64,000 nucleotides of DNA from Marinobacter aromaticivorans (lineage in GTDB: Bacteria; Pseudomonadota; Gammaproteobacteria; Pseudomonadales; Oleiphilaceae), in contig NZ_NIHD01000001.1 in assembly GCF_002806975.1 (NCBI RefSeq), positions 62,001-126,000 on the forward strand, given 5' to 3'. The notes under the pieces were generated by a model. It was not told the origin of the DNA, did no database searches, and saw only the letters and a list, made by a program, of their open reading frames with translations. The position numbers and the translations under genes are program-made. This document shows, in pieces, positions 36,489 through 46,501 of the stretch. Within the stretch, counting starts at the first letter, position 1, and each line of letters begins with the position of its first letter.

Positions 36489-37882
36489 TGTGCTGTGCCT
36501 TCTCCCTTTCGGTTGAGAATGCTCAGTCCTTTCAGAAGGTTAAGCGCGGACCTCAGCTGATAATCCCGGTCTGCCGTGGAGCCGGGCTGGTCTTCAGTAG
36601 TCGATTGCTTGTCTTTGCCTTCCGTTTTCTCATCCTGGCCAATCAAATGGCCGCTCAGGTCGGCTTCGGTAAAGAAGGGGCGGCTATCCAGCTCCTTCAG
36701 TTCTGCGGGCTTTACTTCGATATCCGGTTTGATGCCCGTGGCCTGGATCGAACGCCCGTCAGGGGTGTAATAGCGAGCCGTTGTCATCTTGATGGCGTGG
36801 GTCTCATCCAGCGGGATCACTGTCTGAACGCTGCCCTTGCCAAAGGACTGGGTACCCATGATGACCGCCCGTTTATGATCCTGCAGGGCGCCGGCAAGAA
36901 TTTCCGACGCAGAAGCGGAGCCGCCGTTAATAAGTACAACGATTGGCGTCCCGGCCATCACATCGCCGTCTTTGGCGCTGAAGCGCAGGCGCGAGCTCTG
37001 GATTCTACCTTCCGTATACACAATCAGCCCTTCGTCCAGCAAGGCATCCGCCGTTGCTACCGCAGCCTGTAATACACCGCCCGGGTTGTTGCGCAGGTCG
37101 ATGATCAGTCCGTCCAGATCGCCGCCATGTTCTTCCCGGAGCTGCTCCAGGGCTTCGGTGAACTGCTCGCCGGTCTCCGCCTGGAACTGGGTGAGGCGCA
37201 CGTAGCCATAACCGTTTTCAATCATTCGGCTCTTTACGCTGGTAACCTTGATAACGGCTCGCTCAACCTCGATCTCTACCGGTACGTTTTCACCTTCCCG
37301 CATGATGGTCAGCGTAAGAATGGTGCCCGGCTTGCCACGCATAAGCTGAACGGCTTCTTCCAGGCTCATGCCTTTTACCGGCTTCTCATCAAGCTTGATG
37401 ATCAGGTCGCCTGCCTGAACGCCCGCCTTCTGGGCCGGTGTATCGTCAATCGGCGCGATTACTTTTACAAAACCGTTCTCCATACCCACTTCAATGCCGA
37501 GGCCACCGAATTCGCCGGATGTGCTCTCTTCCAGCTCTTCGTAGTCCTTGGGGGCCAGGTAGGTGGAATGTGGGTCGAGATCGGAAAGCATGCCTTTGAT
37601 GGCGCTTTCAAGTAGTTGCCTGTCGCTCACTTCTTCCACGTAGGCGGCTTTTATCCGGCTGAAAACCTCGGTGAATTTGCGCAGGTCATCCAGGGGAAGT
37701 TGCGTTTCCGGGTCCGGGAGGGTGATTTCAACACGTGTGCCGTCCTGAATGCCCTCCAGTAATTCGGTGTTGGTGGAGGGGGCTTCCTGCGCGAAAGCCA
37801 GTCCCGGAATGGTAATGAAGCAGGCCGCCAGAATGGCTGAGCGCAAAGGTGATACCTGGAGTATATTTCGGACCCGATTCAT
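36485..37882 (-). CDS. carboxy-terminal processing protease (S41 family)
   Basis: A 465-residue periplasmic serine protease of the CtpA/Prc type. A signal peptide ends near AFA. A PDZ domain is seen around GLGIEVGMENGFVKVIAPID and AGVQAGDLIIKLDEKPV. The Ser-Lys catalytic dyad is Ser in GGSASASEILAGALQ and Lys in GTQSFGKGSVQT. A linker rich in E, K, D, Q and T follows the catalytic core (about 425-445). Its neighbour EnvC, an amidase activator, suggests turnover of cell-wall enzymes as a role; that is inference. Confidence 0.93.
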   Translation of the reverse strand: MNRVRNILQVSPLRSAILAACFITIPGLAFAQEAPSTNTELLEGIQDGTRVEITLPDPETQLPLDDLRKFTEVFSRIKAAYVEEVSDRQLLESAIKGMLSDLDPHSTYLAPKDYEELEESTSGEFGGLGIEVGMENGFVKVIAPIDDTPAQKAGVQAGDLIIKLDEKPVKGMSLEEAVQLMRGKPGTILTLTIMREGENVPVEIEVERAVIKVTSVKSRMIENGYGYVRLTQFQAETGEQFTEALEQLREEHGGDLDGLIIDLRNNPGGVLQAAVATADALLDEGLIVYTEGRIQSSRLRFSAKDGDVMAGTPIVVLINGGSASASEILAGALQDHKRAVIMGTQSFGKGSVQTVIPLDETHAIKMTTARYYTPDGRSIQATGIKPDIEVKPAELKELDSRPFFTEADLSGHLIGQDEKTEGKDKQSTTEDQPGSTADRDYQLRSALNLLKGLSILNRKGEGTAQ

Positions 37883-37989
37883 TCACATATCCCGTGGTTA
37901 TTCCGATAGTTGGGTATAAAGTGAGGCTTGGTTACCTGTTCCCGACAGTATGGCGCCACCGGGCGCGTTTGTCAGCCCCGCACCGGAGT

Positions 37990-39153
37990 TCAGTTGGCCA
38001 GCCAGCGCCCCGGGTTATCCGGTTTGCCGTTATGACGAACCTCAAAATAAAGCGCCGGGCTTTCTGTACCGCCCGTGCGACCCGCCTGTGCGATAGCCTC
38101 GCCGGCTGAAACCCAGTCGCCGGGGCTGGTAAACAGGCTGCTGCTGTTGCCATAGAGTGTCATGTAGCCATCACCGTGATCAATGATTGTGATCAGCCCG
38201 AAGCCCCTGAGCCAGTTGGCGAACACAACACGGCCATAATGGATGGCTTTTACTTCGGCTTCTTCGTCAGTCTGTATAAGAAGGCCGTTTCTGCGGAGTT
38301 TGCCGTCTGCGTATTTATCGCCAAACCGGCTGACGACCTTACCCTTCACCGGCCACGGCAGTTTGTTCCTGAGTGACTGGAAAGGTTGCGACTCGTTAGG
38401 CGAAGGGATGTTGGCAATGGCTTGCTGAACTTCCGAGAGCAGTTTTTCCAGGCGCTTGCGGTCGGCTTCAAGCTCGTCTTTTTCAGTTCGCCGGCTACGG
38501 ATATCCTGGTTCAGCGCTGTCAGGGTCTTTTCCCGTTCCTTGCGGGAGACTGTTAATTCCTGCTGGCGTTTTACGATGCCTTCTTCAGCAGCCGTCAGCT
38601 TTTCCTGTGTGCTTTTAGCCGCAGCTTGTGTGGCCTTGAGTTCCGCAAGGTTTTTATGGAAGGTTTCAAGGCGTTTGACGGTATCTCGGCTGAGGTATTC
38701 GTAATAGGTCATGGTCCGGGCTATGTTGTCCGGATCAATCTCATTAAGCAGAATCTTGACGGCGGGCGCGTCGCCCTCCATCCAGGCGGTGCGTATCAGT
38801 GTTTTCAGGCTGTCTCTCTGGCGCTCAAGCGTGTGTGCGAGTTCCCGTTCCTGCTCCTGCAGCTTGGCAAGTCGCTGTTGCTGTTCCTTCACCTGCTCGC
38901 GCAGGGATCTGCGTTCCCGAGTCAGCCGGCTGATGGTGCGTTCGGCTGTAGCAAGCTGTTGCTCCAGAGCGGAACGATCCTTCTCGGCGTCTGCCAGCCA
39001 CTCATCAATACCCTCAATGCGTTTCTTGAGGGCTTCAATCCGGGCAGGGGTAACCTCTTGCCCGAGCGTTACCGGCGCCGCACCCAGGGTCAGCATGAGT
39101 GCAAGCGCCAAAACCGCAGTCCGTCGCAATGGCAGAACCTGCTTGCGAATCAA
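37990..39153 (-). CDS. envC: EnvC-like murein hydrolase activator
   Basis: A 387-residue periplasmic protein. A signal peptide is followed by long coiled coils (about 30-255, for example [20 protein letters not shown]). A C-terminal LytM domain covers about 275-387. The LytM metal site is degenerate: [14 protein letters not shown] and [14 protein letters not shown], where active peptidases have extra His residues. As in E. coli EnvC, it should therefore activate amidases at the septum rather than cut peptidoglycan. Its start overlaps the gpmI stop by 4 bases. Confidence 0.93.
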   Translation of the reverse strand: MIRKQVLPLRRTAVLALALMLTLGAAPVTLGQEVTPARIEALKKRIEGIDEWLADAEKDRSALEQQLATAERTISRLTRERRSLREQVKEQQQRLAKLQEQERELAHTLERQRDSLKTLIRTAWMEGDAPAVKILLNEIDPDNIARTMTYYEYLSRDTVKRLETFHKNLAELKATQAAAKSTQEKLTAAEEGIVKRQQELTVSRKEREKTLTALNQDIRSRRTEKDELEADRKRLEKLLSEVQQAIANIPSPNESQPFQSLRNKLPWPVKGKVVSRFGDKYADGKLRRNGLLIQTDEEAEVKAIHYGRVVFANWLRGFGLITIIDHGDGYMTLYGNSSSLFTSPGDWVSAGEAIAQAGRTGGTESPALYFEVRHNGKPDNPGRWLAN

Positions 39154-40697
39154 CCGATTTCGACCAGGCTATGCCCGGTCATTTCCTTCGGCTGTTCCAG
39201 ACCCATCAAAGTGAGCAGGGACGGGGCCACATCACTGAGGCTGCCGTCATCTTTCAGGCTGACCTTGCGGTTACCCGTGTAAACCAGTGGCACCGGCCCG
39301 ATTGTGTGCGCCGTATGAACCTGGCCCGAGTTGGGGTCTGTCATCTGCTCACAGTTACCATGGTCGGCCGTTATCAGTGCTTCACCGCCCACTTCATCCA
39401 GGGCTTCGACCACCCGTTGAATGCACTGATCCAGGCATTCTGCTGCCTTGATGGCGGCGTTCAGGTTGCCGGTGTGGCCTACCATGTCTCCGTTGGCGTA
39501 GTTGCACACCACCAGATCGTATTTTCCGCTCTTGATGGCTTCCACCAGTTTGTCGGTAACCTCCGGAGCGCTCATCTCAGGCTGAAGATCGTAGGTTGCA
39601 ACTTTCGGGGAGGGAACGAGAATCCGGTCTTCGCCGGTAAACGGCGTTTCCAGGCCGCCGTTAAAGAAAAACGTGACGTGAGCGTATTTTTCGGTCTCCG
39701 CAATGCGCAGCTGGGTCTTCCCAAGGTCAGAAACGTATTCGCCCAGGCCGTTAACCAGTTGCTCTGGGGGATAGGCGCAGGAGGTTTTGATATCTGCGGC
39801 GTACTCGGTGAGCATTACGAAGTCGGCCAGCCGCGGATGCTTCCGGCGTTCGAATCCTTCAAAGCTGCTGTCTACAAACGTGCGGGTCATCTCTCTTGCG
39901 CGGTCGGCACGGAAGTTCATGAACAGGACCGCATCACCATCGTTGATGGTGCCCGCCGGCTCACCGGCATTCCGGATAACGGTCGGCTTTACAAATTCGT
40001 CGTTTTCGCCACGCTCGTAAGCCTGCTCCAGCCCAGACACCGGGTCGGTTGCGCTAAATTCCGATTCGCCCAGAACCATCAGGTTGTAAGCGGCTTCAAC
40101 CCTGTCCCAGCGATTGTCCCTGTCCATGGCAAAATAGCGTCCCACTATGGAGGCAACGCGGCCCACACCCAGGCTTTTCATCCGGGCGGCAGCCTTTTCC
40201 AGGGAAGGGCGGGCACTGCGAGGCGGCATGTCGCGGCCGTCGAGAAACGCGTGAATGTACACTTCCCCGGCGCCACGGGATGCAGCGAGTTCGGCGGCTG
40301 CAAGAATGTGGTCTTCATGGCAGTGAACGCCACCGGGCGAAAGCAGGCCCATAAGATGAACCGCACCGCCGTTGCTGATGGCCTTGTCGATGGCCGAGCA
40401 CAGGGCTTTGTTCTCATTAAAGGTGCCGTCTTCCAGGTCTTTGTCTATGCGCGTAAGGCTTTGATACACAACGCGACCGGCACCCAGGTTCATATGCCCG
40501 ACTTCCGAGTTGCCCATCTGCCCCTTGGGCAGGCCTACAAACATGCCCGAGGTGTTGATAAGTGTTTTGGGTCTGGATTCCCAGAGCTTGTCCCAGAAGG
40601 GCGTGTGGGCGTTGCTGATGGCGTTGTCGGCGGCGGGTTCACGATGGCCCCAGCCGTCCAGAATGATCAGTGCTGTCGGCTTGCGCAATGCTGTCAT
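39150..40697 (-). CDS. gpmI: 2,3-bisphosphoglycerate-independent phosphoglycerate mutase
   Basis: A 515-residue Mn-dependent glycolytic mutase (E. coli 514). [18 protein letters not shown] carries the first metal Asp. The phosphorylated Ser lies in [17 protein letters not shown], with later metal ligands in [13 protein letters not shown] and [14 protein letters not shown] use the second of two adjacent ATGs (40695-40697), since an upstream in-frame start adds 24 residues unlike the family. First gene of the minus-strand envC-ctpA-yibQ group, divergent from the rhodanese gene. Confidence 0.96.
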   Translation of the reverse strand: MTALRKPTALIILDGWGHREPAADNAISNAHTPFWDKLWESRPKTLINTSGMFVGLPKGQMGNSEVGHMNLGAGRVVYQSLTRIDKDLEDGTFNENKALCSAIDKAISNGGAVHLMGLLSPGGVHCHEDHILAAAELAASRGAGEVYIHAFLDGRDMPPRSARPSLEKAAARMKSLGVGRVASIVGRYFAMDRDNRWDRVEAAYNLMVLGESEFSATDPVSGLEQAYERGENDEFVKPTVIRNAGEPAGTINDGDAVLFMNFRADRAREMTRTFVDSSFEGFERRKHPRLADFVMLTEYAADIKTSCAYPPEQLVNGLGEYVSDLGKTQLRIAETEKYAHVTFFFNGGLETPFTGEDRILVPSPKVATYDLQPEMSAPEVTDKLVEAIKSGKYDLVVCNYANGDMVGHTGNLNAAIKAAECLDQCIQRVVEALDEVGGEALITADHGNCEQMTDPNSGQVHTAHTIGPVPLVYTGNRKVSLKDDGSLSDVAPSLLTLMGLEQPKEMTGHSLVEIG

Positions 40698-40822
40698 CAT
40701 TTTGTCCGGAAGTAGAGTAGCGATGAGTTTACAGGAGCAGCTGTGAAGCTTATCCATTTTTGCGCTCACAGGCCACCGTCATGACCCTGGATGGTCGCCT
40801 TCTGTCCAGCGTACAGGCTGTG

Positions 40823-40828
40823 TATAAT
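40823..40828 (+). promoter_or_regulatory. candidate -10 of the rhodanese-secB promoter
   Basis: TATAAT is 30 bases before the rhodanese ATG in the 160-base region divergent from gpmI. No good -35 is visible at 16-18 bases. Confidence 0.5.
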
Positions 40829-40857
40829 CCGCCCAAACTTATTTTCAGGGTAACCTC

Positions 40858-41274
40858 ATGGATCGGTTGTTTGAATTTGTCGTTAACCACTACATTCTTG
40901 CTTCACTGTTTGTGGCTTTTCTGGTCGCTATTCTGGTACTGGAGTCCCGGCGTGGTGGCGCCAAGATCTCGGCCCAGGGTGCTGTCAGCCTGATTAACCG
41001 TGACGAAGCCATAGTTGTGGATATCCGTGATCGTAAAGAGTTTGCCGAGGGGCGCATCACCGGCTCTGTAAATATTCCGCTAAGCAGCCTGAAAAGCCGT
41101 GCCGCCGAACTGAAAAAGCACAAGGACAAGCAGATCATTGTTGCCGATAAAATGGGACAGCACTCGGCCATGGCGGTTAAACAGCTTAACGCCGAAGGTT
41201 TCGCTAACGTGGTGCGCCTCAATGGTGGTGTCAGCGACTGGAAAGCCAGTAATTTGCCGCTGGTGAAGAAGTAA
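40858..41274 (+). CDS. membrane-anchored rhodanese-like protein lacking the catalytic Cys
   Basis: A 138-residue YibN-type protein: an N-terminal TM helix (YILASLFVAFLVAILVL) and one rhodanese domain with VVDIRDRKEFAEGRITGSVN and a C-terminal LNGGVSDWKASN. Where active rhodaneses have a Cys-containing loop (C-X-X-G-X-X-S), this reads VADKMGQHSA, with Asp in place of Cys. No other Cys occurs in the protein, so sulfur transfer is unlikely and a binding or scaffold role is more plausible. Its place beside secB and gpmI matches yibN in enterics, but grxC is missing in between. Confidence 0.87.
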   Translation: MDRLFEFVVNHYILASLFVAFLVAILVLESRRGGAKISAQGAVSLINRDEAIVVDIRDRKEFAEGRITGSVNIPLSSLKSRAAELKKHKDKQIIVADKMGQHSAMAVKQLNAEGFANVVRLNGGVSDWKASNLPLVKK

Positions 41275-41428
41275 GAAAAGCACAGACCCAACTTGAACTG
41301 AACACCGATCTGCCGCACTGTTTCACATAACCGGTTGCCGCCAGACAGTAGACTGTTCCGGCAGATGTAACCCAGACAATGGGCATGAGCCCACTGTACG
41401 ACTCTACAAAAAAGCGAAAGGATTAAAC

Positions 41429-41932
41429 ATGGCTGAGAACCCGCAAGCCGCCGCAGGCAATGATAACCAGAACCAAGCCCAGTTTGCCCTTCAGCGTATC
41501 TACGTGAAGGACCTCTCTTTCGAGTCCCCGAACTCGCCGTTGGTATTCCAGGAACAATGGAAGCCGCAGGTAAACCTTGATCTGAACACCTCCCACACCA
41601 AGGTGAGCGACAACCAGTACGAGATTGTTCTTTCGCTGACTGTGACAGCCAAAGTTGGTGAAAAGGTTGCGTACATTGTCGAGATTCAACAGGCAGGTGT
41701 GTTCCTGGTGTCAGGTATTGAAGGGCCGCAGCTCGGCCAGATGCTGGGTGCATACTGCCCCACCATTCTGTTCCCCTATGCCCGTGAAGCCATCGATGGT
41801 GTGGTCAATAAAGGCAGCTTCCCGGCGCTGATGCTGGCACCGGTTAATTTCGATGCCATCTATGCCCAGGCACTGCAGCGCAAGCAAGAAGAAGGGAAGG
41901 CAGAAGACGGCGCAGAGCAGAAGACTCACTGA
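41429..41932 (+). CDS. secB: protein-export chaperone SecB
   Basis: A 167-residue cytoplasmic chaperone that holds preproteins unfolded for Sec[18 protein letters not shown] is the family hallmark. [18 protein letters not shown] and [16 protein letters not shown] are also conserved. The first 15 residues are Asn/Gln-rich and the last 15 are acidic ([13 protein letters not shown]); the acidic C-terminus fits the SecA-contacting tail. GAAAGGA lies upstream of the ATG. Its stop overlaps the convergent trmL stop by 7 bases. Confidence 0.97.
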   Translation: MAENPQAAAGNDNQNQAQFALQRIYVKDLSFESPNSPLVFQEQWKPQVNLDLNTSHTKVSDNQYEIVLSLTVTAKVGEKVAYIVEIQQAGVFLVSGIEGPQLGQMLGAYCPTILFPYAREAIDGVVNKGSFPALMLAPVNFDAIYAQALQRKQEEGKAEDGAEQKTH

Positions 41933-42387
41933 GCCATAAACCCTAACTGCCGCCAGGCTTCATAAACCACCAGGGCGGCGGTATTGGACAGGTTCAGGCT
42001 GCGGCTCTCCGGGCGCATGGGCACTTTCAGGCAGTGCCCCGGGGGCAAGCCTTCGCGTATTTGCGCAGGCAGGCCACGGGTTTCGGGGCCGAACATCAGG
42101 TAGTCATCCTGCTGGTAGGCAACCTCGTGGTAGTAACGGTGGCCTTTGGTGGTCAGGCCAAACAGCCGCGGCGGCTGCTCGCTGCGCAGAAACGCCTGAT
42201 AGCTTTCATGGACTTTGACCGAGGCATATTCGCTGTAATCCAGCCCCGCCCGCCGCATCTGTTTGTCTTCAAGGGTAAAGCCCAGAGGCTCAATCAGATG
42301 CAGCCGGCAGCCGGTGTTGGCGCACAGCCGGATGATATTGCCCGTGTTGGGCGGTATTTCCGGCTCATACAGCACCACATTGAACAT
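41926..42387 (-). CDS. trmL: tRNA (cytidine(34)-2'-O)-methyltransferase TrmL
   Basis: A 153-residue SPOUT-class methyltransferase modifying the wobble base of tRNA-Leu isoacceptors. The start [20 protein letters not shown] is diagnostic. The SAM-binding trefoil knot is seen in [11 protein letters not shown] and [19 protein letters not shown]. The length equals E. coli TrmL closely (157). Confidence 0.95.
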   Translation of the reverse strand: MFNVVLYEPEIPPNTGNIIRLCANTGCRLHLIEPLGFTLEDKQMRRAGLDYSEYASVKVHESYQAFLRSEQPPRLFGLTTKGHRYYHEVAYQQDDYLMFGPETRGLPAQIREGLPPGHCLKVPMRPESRSLNLSNTAALVVYEAWRQLGFMAQ

Positions 42388-42393
42388 TGAGCG

Positions 42394-43572
42394 TTAACGC
42401 TCCACGGCCAGGGCCACGCCCATGCCGCCCCCTATGCATAGTGTTGCCAGGCCTTTGTTGGCATCACGGCGCACCATTTCGTGCAGCAGAGTCACCAGAA
42501 TACGGCAGCCGGAAGCGCCGATGGGGTGGCCCAGGGCAATCGCGCCGCCGTTCACATTTACTTTGCTTGTGTCCCAGCCCATGTCCCGGTTCACAGAGAT
42601 GGCCTGGGCGGCAAAAGCTTCATTGGCTTCAATCAGGTCCAGATCGTCTACAGCCCAGCCGGCCAGTTTCAGGCAACGCTGGCTGGCGGGAATCGGGCCT
42701 GTCCCCATAATGGTGGGGTCAACGCCGGCATTGGCGTGGGCCCTGATGGTCGCCAGTGGCGTCAGGCCCAGTTCCTTCGCTTTCTCTGCACTGCATACCA
42801 TAACGGCGGCGGCTCCATCGTTAAGTGATGAGGCGTTGGCAGCCGTAACCGTGCCGTCTTTTTTGAATGCCGGGCGCAGCCTGGCGAGGCTTTCGCCAGT
42901 GACGCCGTCACGGGGGCCTTCGTCCTTGTTGACCACAATGGGATCACCCTTGCGCTGGGGAATGGACACCGGCACGATTTCGCCATCAAAATAACCGGCT
43001 TCGCGGGCAGCAACTGCTTTCTGCTGGGACTCTGCCGCAAATTCATCCTGCTCTTGGCGGCTGATGCCGTACTTCTCTACAATGTTCTCCGCGGTAATAC
43101 CCATGTGGTAGTCGTTGAAGGCATCCCACAAGCCGTCCTTGATCATGGTGTCAACCATTGTCCAGTTGCCCATGCGCTGGCCATTGCGGCTATCCGGCAG
43201 AACGTGGGGCGCCCGGCTCATGCTTTCCTGGCCACCGGCAATCACCATATCTGCATCGCCACAACGAATGGCCTGCACCGCCATGTGCACCGCCTTCAGG
43301 CCGGAGCCACAGACCTTGTTGATGGTCATTGCCGGAACTGAAGCCGGAATGCCGGCGTTGATCGAAGACTGGCGTGCCGGGTTCTGGCCGGAGCCGGCAG
43401 TCAGCACCTGGCCAAGCACCACCTCGTTGATCTGGTCGCCGGCAACCCCTGTCTCTTCCAGTAGTGCCTTGATTACAGCCGTACCAAGCTGATCCGCATC
43501 AAGGCTTGAAAGGCCTCCGCCAAATGCGCCTATGGCGGTGCGCTTGGCGGCAACAATAACAACATCACGCAT
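42394..43572 (-). CDS. acetyl-CoA C-acetyltransferase (thiolase)
   Basis: A 392-residue biosynthetic-type thiolase condensing or cleaving acetoacetyl-CoA. The nucleophilic Cys is in [13 protein letters not shown], the His in [14 protein letters not shown] and the second Cys in [10 protein letters not shown]. It carries [17 protein letters not shown] at the start. Similar to PhaA/AtoB, but no phaB, phaC or ato genes adjoin, so the pathway is unresolved. Six bases separate it from trmL, same strand. Confidence 0.93.
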   Translation of the reverse strand: MRDVVIVAAKRTAIGAFGGGLSSLDADQLGTAVIKALLEETGVAGDQINEVVLGQVLTAGSGQNPARQSSINAGIPASVPAMTINKVCGSGLKAVHMAVQAIRCGDADMVIAGGQESMSRAPHVLPDSRNGQRMGNWTMVDTMIKDGLWDAFNDYHMGITAENIVEKYGISRQEQDEFAAESQQKAVAAREAGYFDGEIVPVSIPQRKGDPIVVNKDEGPRDGVTGESLARLRPAFKKDGTVTAANASSLNDGAAAVMVCSAEKAKELGLTPLATIRAHANAGVDPTIMGTGPIPASQRCLKLAGWAVDDLDLIEANEAFAAQAISVNRDMGWDTSKVNVNGGAIALGHPIGASGCRILVTLLHEMVRRDANKGLATLCIGGGMGVALAVER

Positions 43573-43716
43573 GCGAGTTCTCCGGTTGAATCAGTGTACT
43601 GTTGCAGGGCCGCAAACCAGACATGCCCTGCACAGGATTAAAAACTGCGTGCATTGTAGCTGGAAAGGCCTGAATCGCCCAAGCGATCAATGCCTGATAC
43701 GCAGGCTTGAGCGGAC

Positions 43717-43739
43717 GCTGCCCCGGTAACCGGGGCAGC
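43717..43739 (-). terminator. GC-rich hairpin after cca
   Basis: GCTGCCCCGG and CCGGGGCAGC form a perfect 10-bp stem with a 3-base loop, 27 bases beyond the cca stop. No T-run follows on the minus strand, so it may rather stabilise the 3' end or act with Rho. Confidence 0.45.
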
Positions 43740-43765
43740 GGGAGTGGCGCACGCAGACCTGAAAC

Positions 43766-44887
43766 TCAGGAAAGCGACGGAGAAATCGCTTGAGCAATGC
43801 GGGACAGGCGCTCCGTACGGATGGCTTCTCCCAGGGCTTTCCCGGAAAACCCCTGCTGCATGAGTGCTCCCGGGTCGACGCCTGATGCGGCTTTGGCGGC
43901 TTTTCTGATGGGTTCCAGCTGTTTACGGTCGGTGGGCTCAAGAGCACATTCCAGTACATTGACCAGCCTTGAGAAACGCTCGGCACGGCGCCATAAGTCG
44001 GCTTTCTCCAGCATCCGGAGCAGGGTGCTGGCATCCGGTTGTCCGGGGGCAAATTGTTTGATTTCAGCAATAAACGTCACGGTCAGTCGGGCGAGCTGCT
44101 GGCAGTCATTGGGGGCTTTCAGGGCCCTGGCTCTTGCTGAACAGGCCGGCTCCGAAAGCGTGCAACACACAGCGGCAAAGCGCTCCGCAGTTGAGCCTGC
44201 CTTGGCGTGAATGCATTCAAGGGCAGCAATGGCTGTTCGGAATTGCGCTTCAGGCGCCAGTTCAGGAATCAGCACACTGAGTGCGTTGCAGTCCCGTAAT
44301 ACCCGGAAAAACGTGCCGGGGGCTTGCTCGTGCAGGGCCCGCTGAATCTCTTGCCAGACCCGTTCGGGAACAAGGTGTTCCACCTCGCCTTCGGCTACCA
44401 TGGTGCGCATCAGCTCCATGGTATCCGGGCAGACGCTAAACCCCAGTGGCTGAAAACGCGCGGCGAAGCGAGCGGTTCTCAGGATGCGCAAGGGGTCTTC
44501 CATGAATGCGTCAGAAACATGGCGCAGCTGCCGTGCTTCGAGATCCCGCTTGCCATTGAAAGGGTCGGTCAGTTCCCCCTGTTCCGAAAGCGCCATGGCA
44601 TTGATGGTAAGATCCCGGCGCCGCAGATCTTCCTCAAGGGTGACATCCGGTGCGCTGTAAACCGAGAAGCCATGATAACCGTAGCCCTGTTTGCGTTCTG
44701 TTCTCGCAAGGGCATATTCCTCTCCGGTTTTTGGGTGCAGAAAAACCGGGAAATCGGAACCTACCTGTTTGAAGCCTTTGGCCAGCATCTGTTCCGGAGT
44801 TGCGCCGACCACCACCCAGTCCCGGTCTTTGACTTCCAGGCCCAGTAACTCGTCGCGAACTGCACCGCCAACCAGATAGGTTTGCAT
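43766..44887 (-). CDS. cca: CCA tRNA nucleotidyltransferase
   Basis: A 373-residue class II enzyme that adds or repairs the CCA end of tRNAs. The start MQTYLVGGAVRDELLGLEVK and the catalytic DRDWVVVG carboxylates are clear. The flexible-loop motif RRRDLTINAMA, the RILRTARFAARF helix and the nucleotide-recognition motif RVWQEIQRAL are present. There is no C-terminal HD phosphohydrolase domain, unlike the 412-residue E. coli enzyme, as in pseudomonads. Confidence 0.96.
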   Translation of the reverse strand: MQTYLVGGAVRDELLGLEVKDRDWVVVGATPEQMLAKGFKQVGSDFPVFLHPKTGEEYALARTERKQGYGYHGFSVYSAPDVTLEEDLRRRDLTINAMALSEQGELTDPFNGKRDLEARQLRHVSDAFMEDPLRILRTARFAARFQPLGFSVCPDTMELMRTMVAEGEVEHLVPERVWQEIQRALHEQAPGTFFRVLRDCNALSVLIPELAPEAQFRTAIAALECIHAKAGSTAERFAAVCCTLSEPACSARARALKAPNDCQQLARLTVTFIAEIKQFAPGQPDASTLLRMLEKADLWRRAERFSRLVNVLECALEPTDRKQLEPIRKAAKAASGVDPGALMQQGFSGKALGEAIRTERLSRIAQAISPSLS

Positions 44888-44916
44888 AAGGGGTCAGATT
44901 CCTTTCGAAGAAGTGT

Positions 44917-44969
44917 CCGGGAATTATCCGTTTCCCGGGCAGGTCAGGCAAACTCCGATAGGCCGGAGT
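44917..44969 (-). terminator. two short hairpins downstream of the TraF-type OMP gene
   Basis: Between the OMP stop (45006) and cca (44887) on the minus strand lie ACTCCG/CGGAGT (44952-44969, 6 bp) and CCGGGAA/TTCCCGG (44917-44938, 7 bp). Neither has a T-run. They may still lower read-through into cca. Confidence 0.35.
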
Positions 44970-45005
44970 GTGCCGCTTCCTGCTTAAAAGGCATCTACAA
45001 CTTAA

Positions 45006-46253
45006 TCAAAAAGCGGTGCCAAGCTCCAGGGAAGCACCAATATCTGCATCGCTGAACAACGCACCCAGATCAAAACGCACGCCCATGAGGTTCAGTCCCA
45101 GGCCGGCGGTGAACTGGGTTTTCTCTTCAATACCTTTGTTGTCATCGTTGCTGGCCAGGTTGTGGCGAATACCGGCGCGAAGCTGGGCGTAACGCCAGGC
45201 ATCAAATTCGGCACCCAGGGCAAGCCATTGGGTATCATCCTCAAAACCGAAAGCTTCTTTTTTGGTGAGGTCCACTTCGGCAGTAATGACATGATAGGCG
45301 CTCTTGTGCGCTATGCCGACGGTTGCCATGGGGTTGAGTTCCAGAGTTAAGCGTTCTTCGCCGGGTTTGCTTTGGGCCGAATCCAGCTCCATGGGAATGA
45401 GGTTTTTGATCAGGATGCCCGCGTTCCACTGTTTCTCATCGCCAAAAGCGTAGGCAGCACCTATATCCAGGTTAAAGCCACTTTTTTCAGTCTGGTACTG
45501 GTCGTTATCGAAGTCGTTGTCATCAAAACCCGAGACGGTTTCTGTGTACTGGAAAGTTTGCAATTGGACGTATTTTGGCGAGACGCCCAGTTGTACGGTA
45601 TCGCCGTTATTCAGCTCCAGGGCGTGGGCAAAGCTGACTCCCGCCTCAATGGCTGCCGAAGCAAGCACTCGGCCACGAGAGTCAAGGGTGTTGGTGACGC
45701 CCGGAGCAAAGATGCCGTTCTCAATAGCTGCCAGTTTGGCATCGTCGCGTTCATCGTACTCGCCCCTTACGGTGGCCGTCAGATTGCCATTACTGAATAT
45801 ACCTACTGAAAGCTGTTTCCCCGGGAAAGCGAGAGCGAGCCCCAGGCCTGCATTGGCCCGCACAGTGTCCTTGTCAAACGCTTCAAGTTGCTCACGTAAC
45901 TCACCCGCCAGTTGCTGTGCTCGGGGTGCGTTGACTGTGTTGACCGCGGCTTCAAGCTCGTCGATCGTGTCCTGGATGCTGTCAACCTGGTCGATGGTAT
46001 CCTCCTCGTCCGCTACGCGGGCGTAAACAGAAGGTAGCGTGAGGCCAAATTCATCCGACCAGGAATGGTGGTCTGCCGCCATCATGGCCGGGTTTGCGGA
46101 AGTGGCAGATGCAGGGTGAGCAATGGCTACTCCGGTGCCGCCCATGGCAAATGAGCGTGATGACATAAATGCCTGTGGGCTGGCGATTGCGGATGTAGTG
46201 GCAACGGAGAGGCCTACGGCAATGAACAGTCGTGATAAACGAAACTGGCGCAT
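45006..46253 (-). CDS. TraF-like outer membrane beta-barrel protein
   Basis: A 415-residue exported protein with a signal peptide cut near AIAS. The N-terminal SSRSFAMGGTGVAIAHPASA, then TSANPAM, is the plug-like motif shared by FadL/OmpP1 and the TraF_2 (conjugal TraF-like) family. A helical, acidic insert at about 80-130 (DQVDSIQDTIDELEAAVNTV) and then repeated amphipathic beta strands follow, ending in a C-terminal Phe (LELGTAF) as in outer membrane proteins. Despite the family name no conjugation genes are nearby. It is divergent from flgP. Role unknown. Confidence 0.8.
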   Translation of the reverse strand: MRQFRLSRLFIAVGLSVATTSAIASPQAFMSSRSFAMGGTGVAIAHPASATSANPAMMAADHHSWSDEFGLTLPSVYARVADEEDTIDQVDSIQDTIDELEAAVNTVNAPRAQQLAGELREQLEAFDKDTVRANAGLGLALAFPGKQLSVGIFSNGNLTATVRGEYDERDDAKLAAIENGIFAPGVTNTLDSRGRVLASAAIEAGVSFAHALELNNGDTVQLGVSPKYVQLQTFQYTETVSGFDDNDFDNDQYQTEKSGFNLDIGAAYAFGDEKQWNAGILIKNLIPMELDSAQSKPGEERLTLELNPMATVGIAHKSAYHVITAEVDLTKKEAFGFEDDTQWLALGAEFDAWRYAQLRAGIRHNLASNDDNKGIEEKTQFTAGLGLNLMGVRFDLGALFSDADIGASLELGTAF

Positions 46254-46451
46254 CTGGGTACCTTGGTTCTGGTGATTGGCATTACGGAATTGTTAGCGTG
46301 GTCAAAGAGTAGACCAAGATGCGTACCTGAACATGACACAAGTGGTAACGGTTTGTCTTTGATATGTAAATGGAGGCAGATTATTGCCGGTTTCTCACGC
46401 TTTTTTTTGCCGGCTCCAGGAAAGTCCGATCAATCAGCAGGTTAGGAAAAC

Positions 46452-46467
46452 TGGCTCGAATTTTTCA
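46452..46467 (+). promoter_or_regulatory. candidate sigma-54 promoter of flgP
   Basis: TGGCTCG (46452-46458), four bases, then TTTCA (46463-46467) resembles the -24/-12 pattern TGGCACG-N4-TTGCA with two mismatches, one in the important -12 GC. It is 34 bases before the flgP start. Polar flagellar ring genes are often RpoN-dependent. I saw no FliA-type site in the 248-base gap, and apart from a run of eight T near 46410 nothing else notable. Confidence 0.4.
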
Positions 46468-46501
46468 TGGGTTTGCTGAAATGATTTCTGGAGACACGAA
46501 C

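Noticed and set aside
39099-40715. Long plus-strand open frame (538 codons) opposite gpmI
   Set aside because: The minus strand encodes a full, motif-complete GpmI. The opposing frame has no recognisable domain or ribosome site and reflects biased codon use.
45006-46253. Evidence of a conjugative element from the TraF-like annotation
   Set aside because: No relaxase, pilus, coupling protein or integrase lies nearby; the TraF_2 family is common in free-living marine bacteria.
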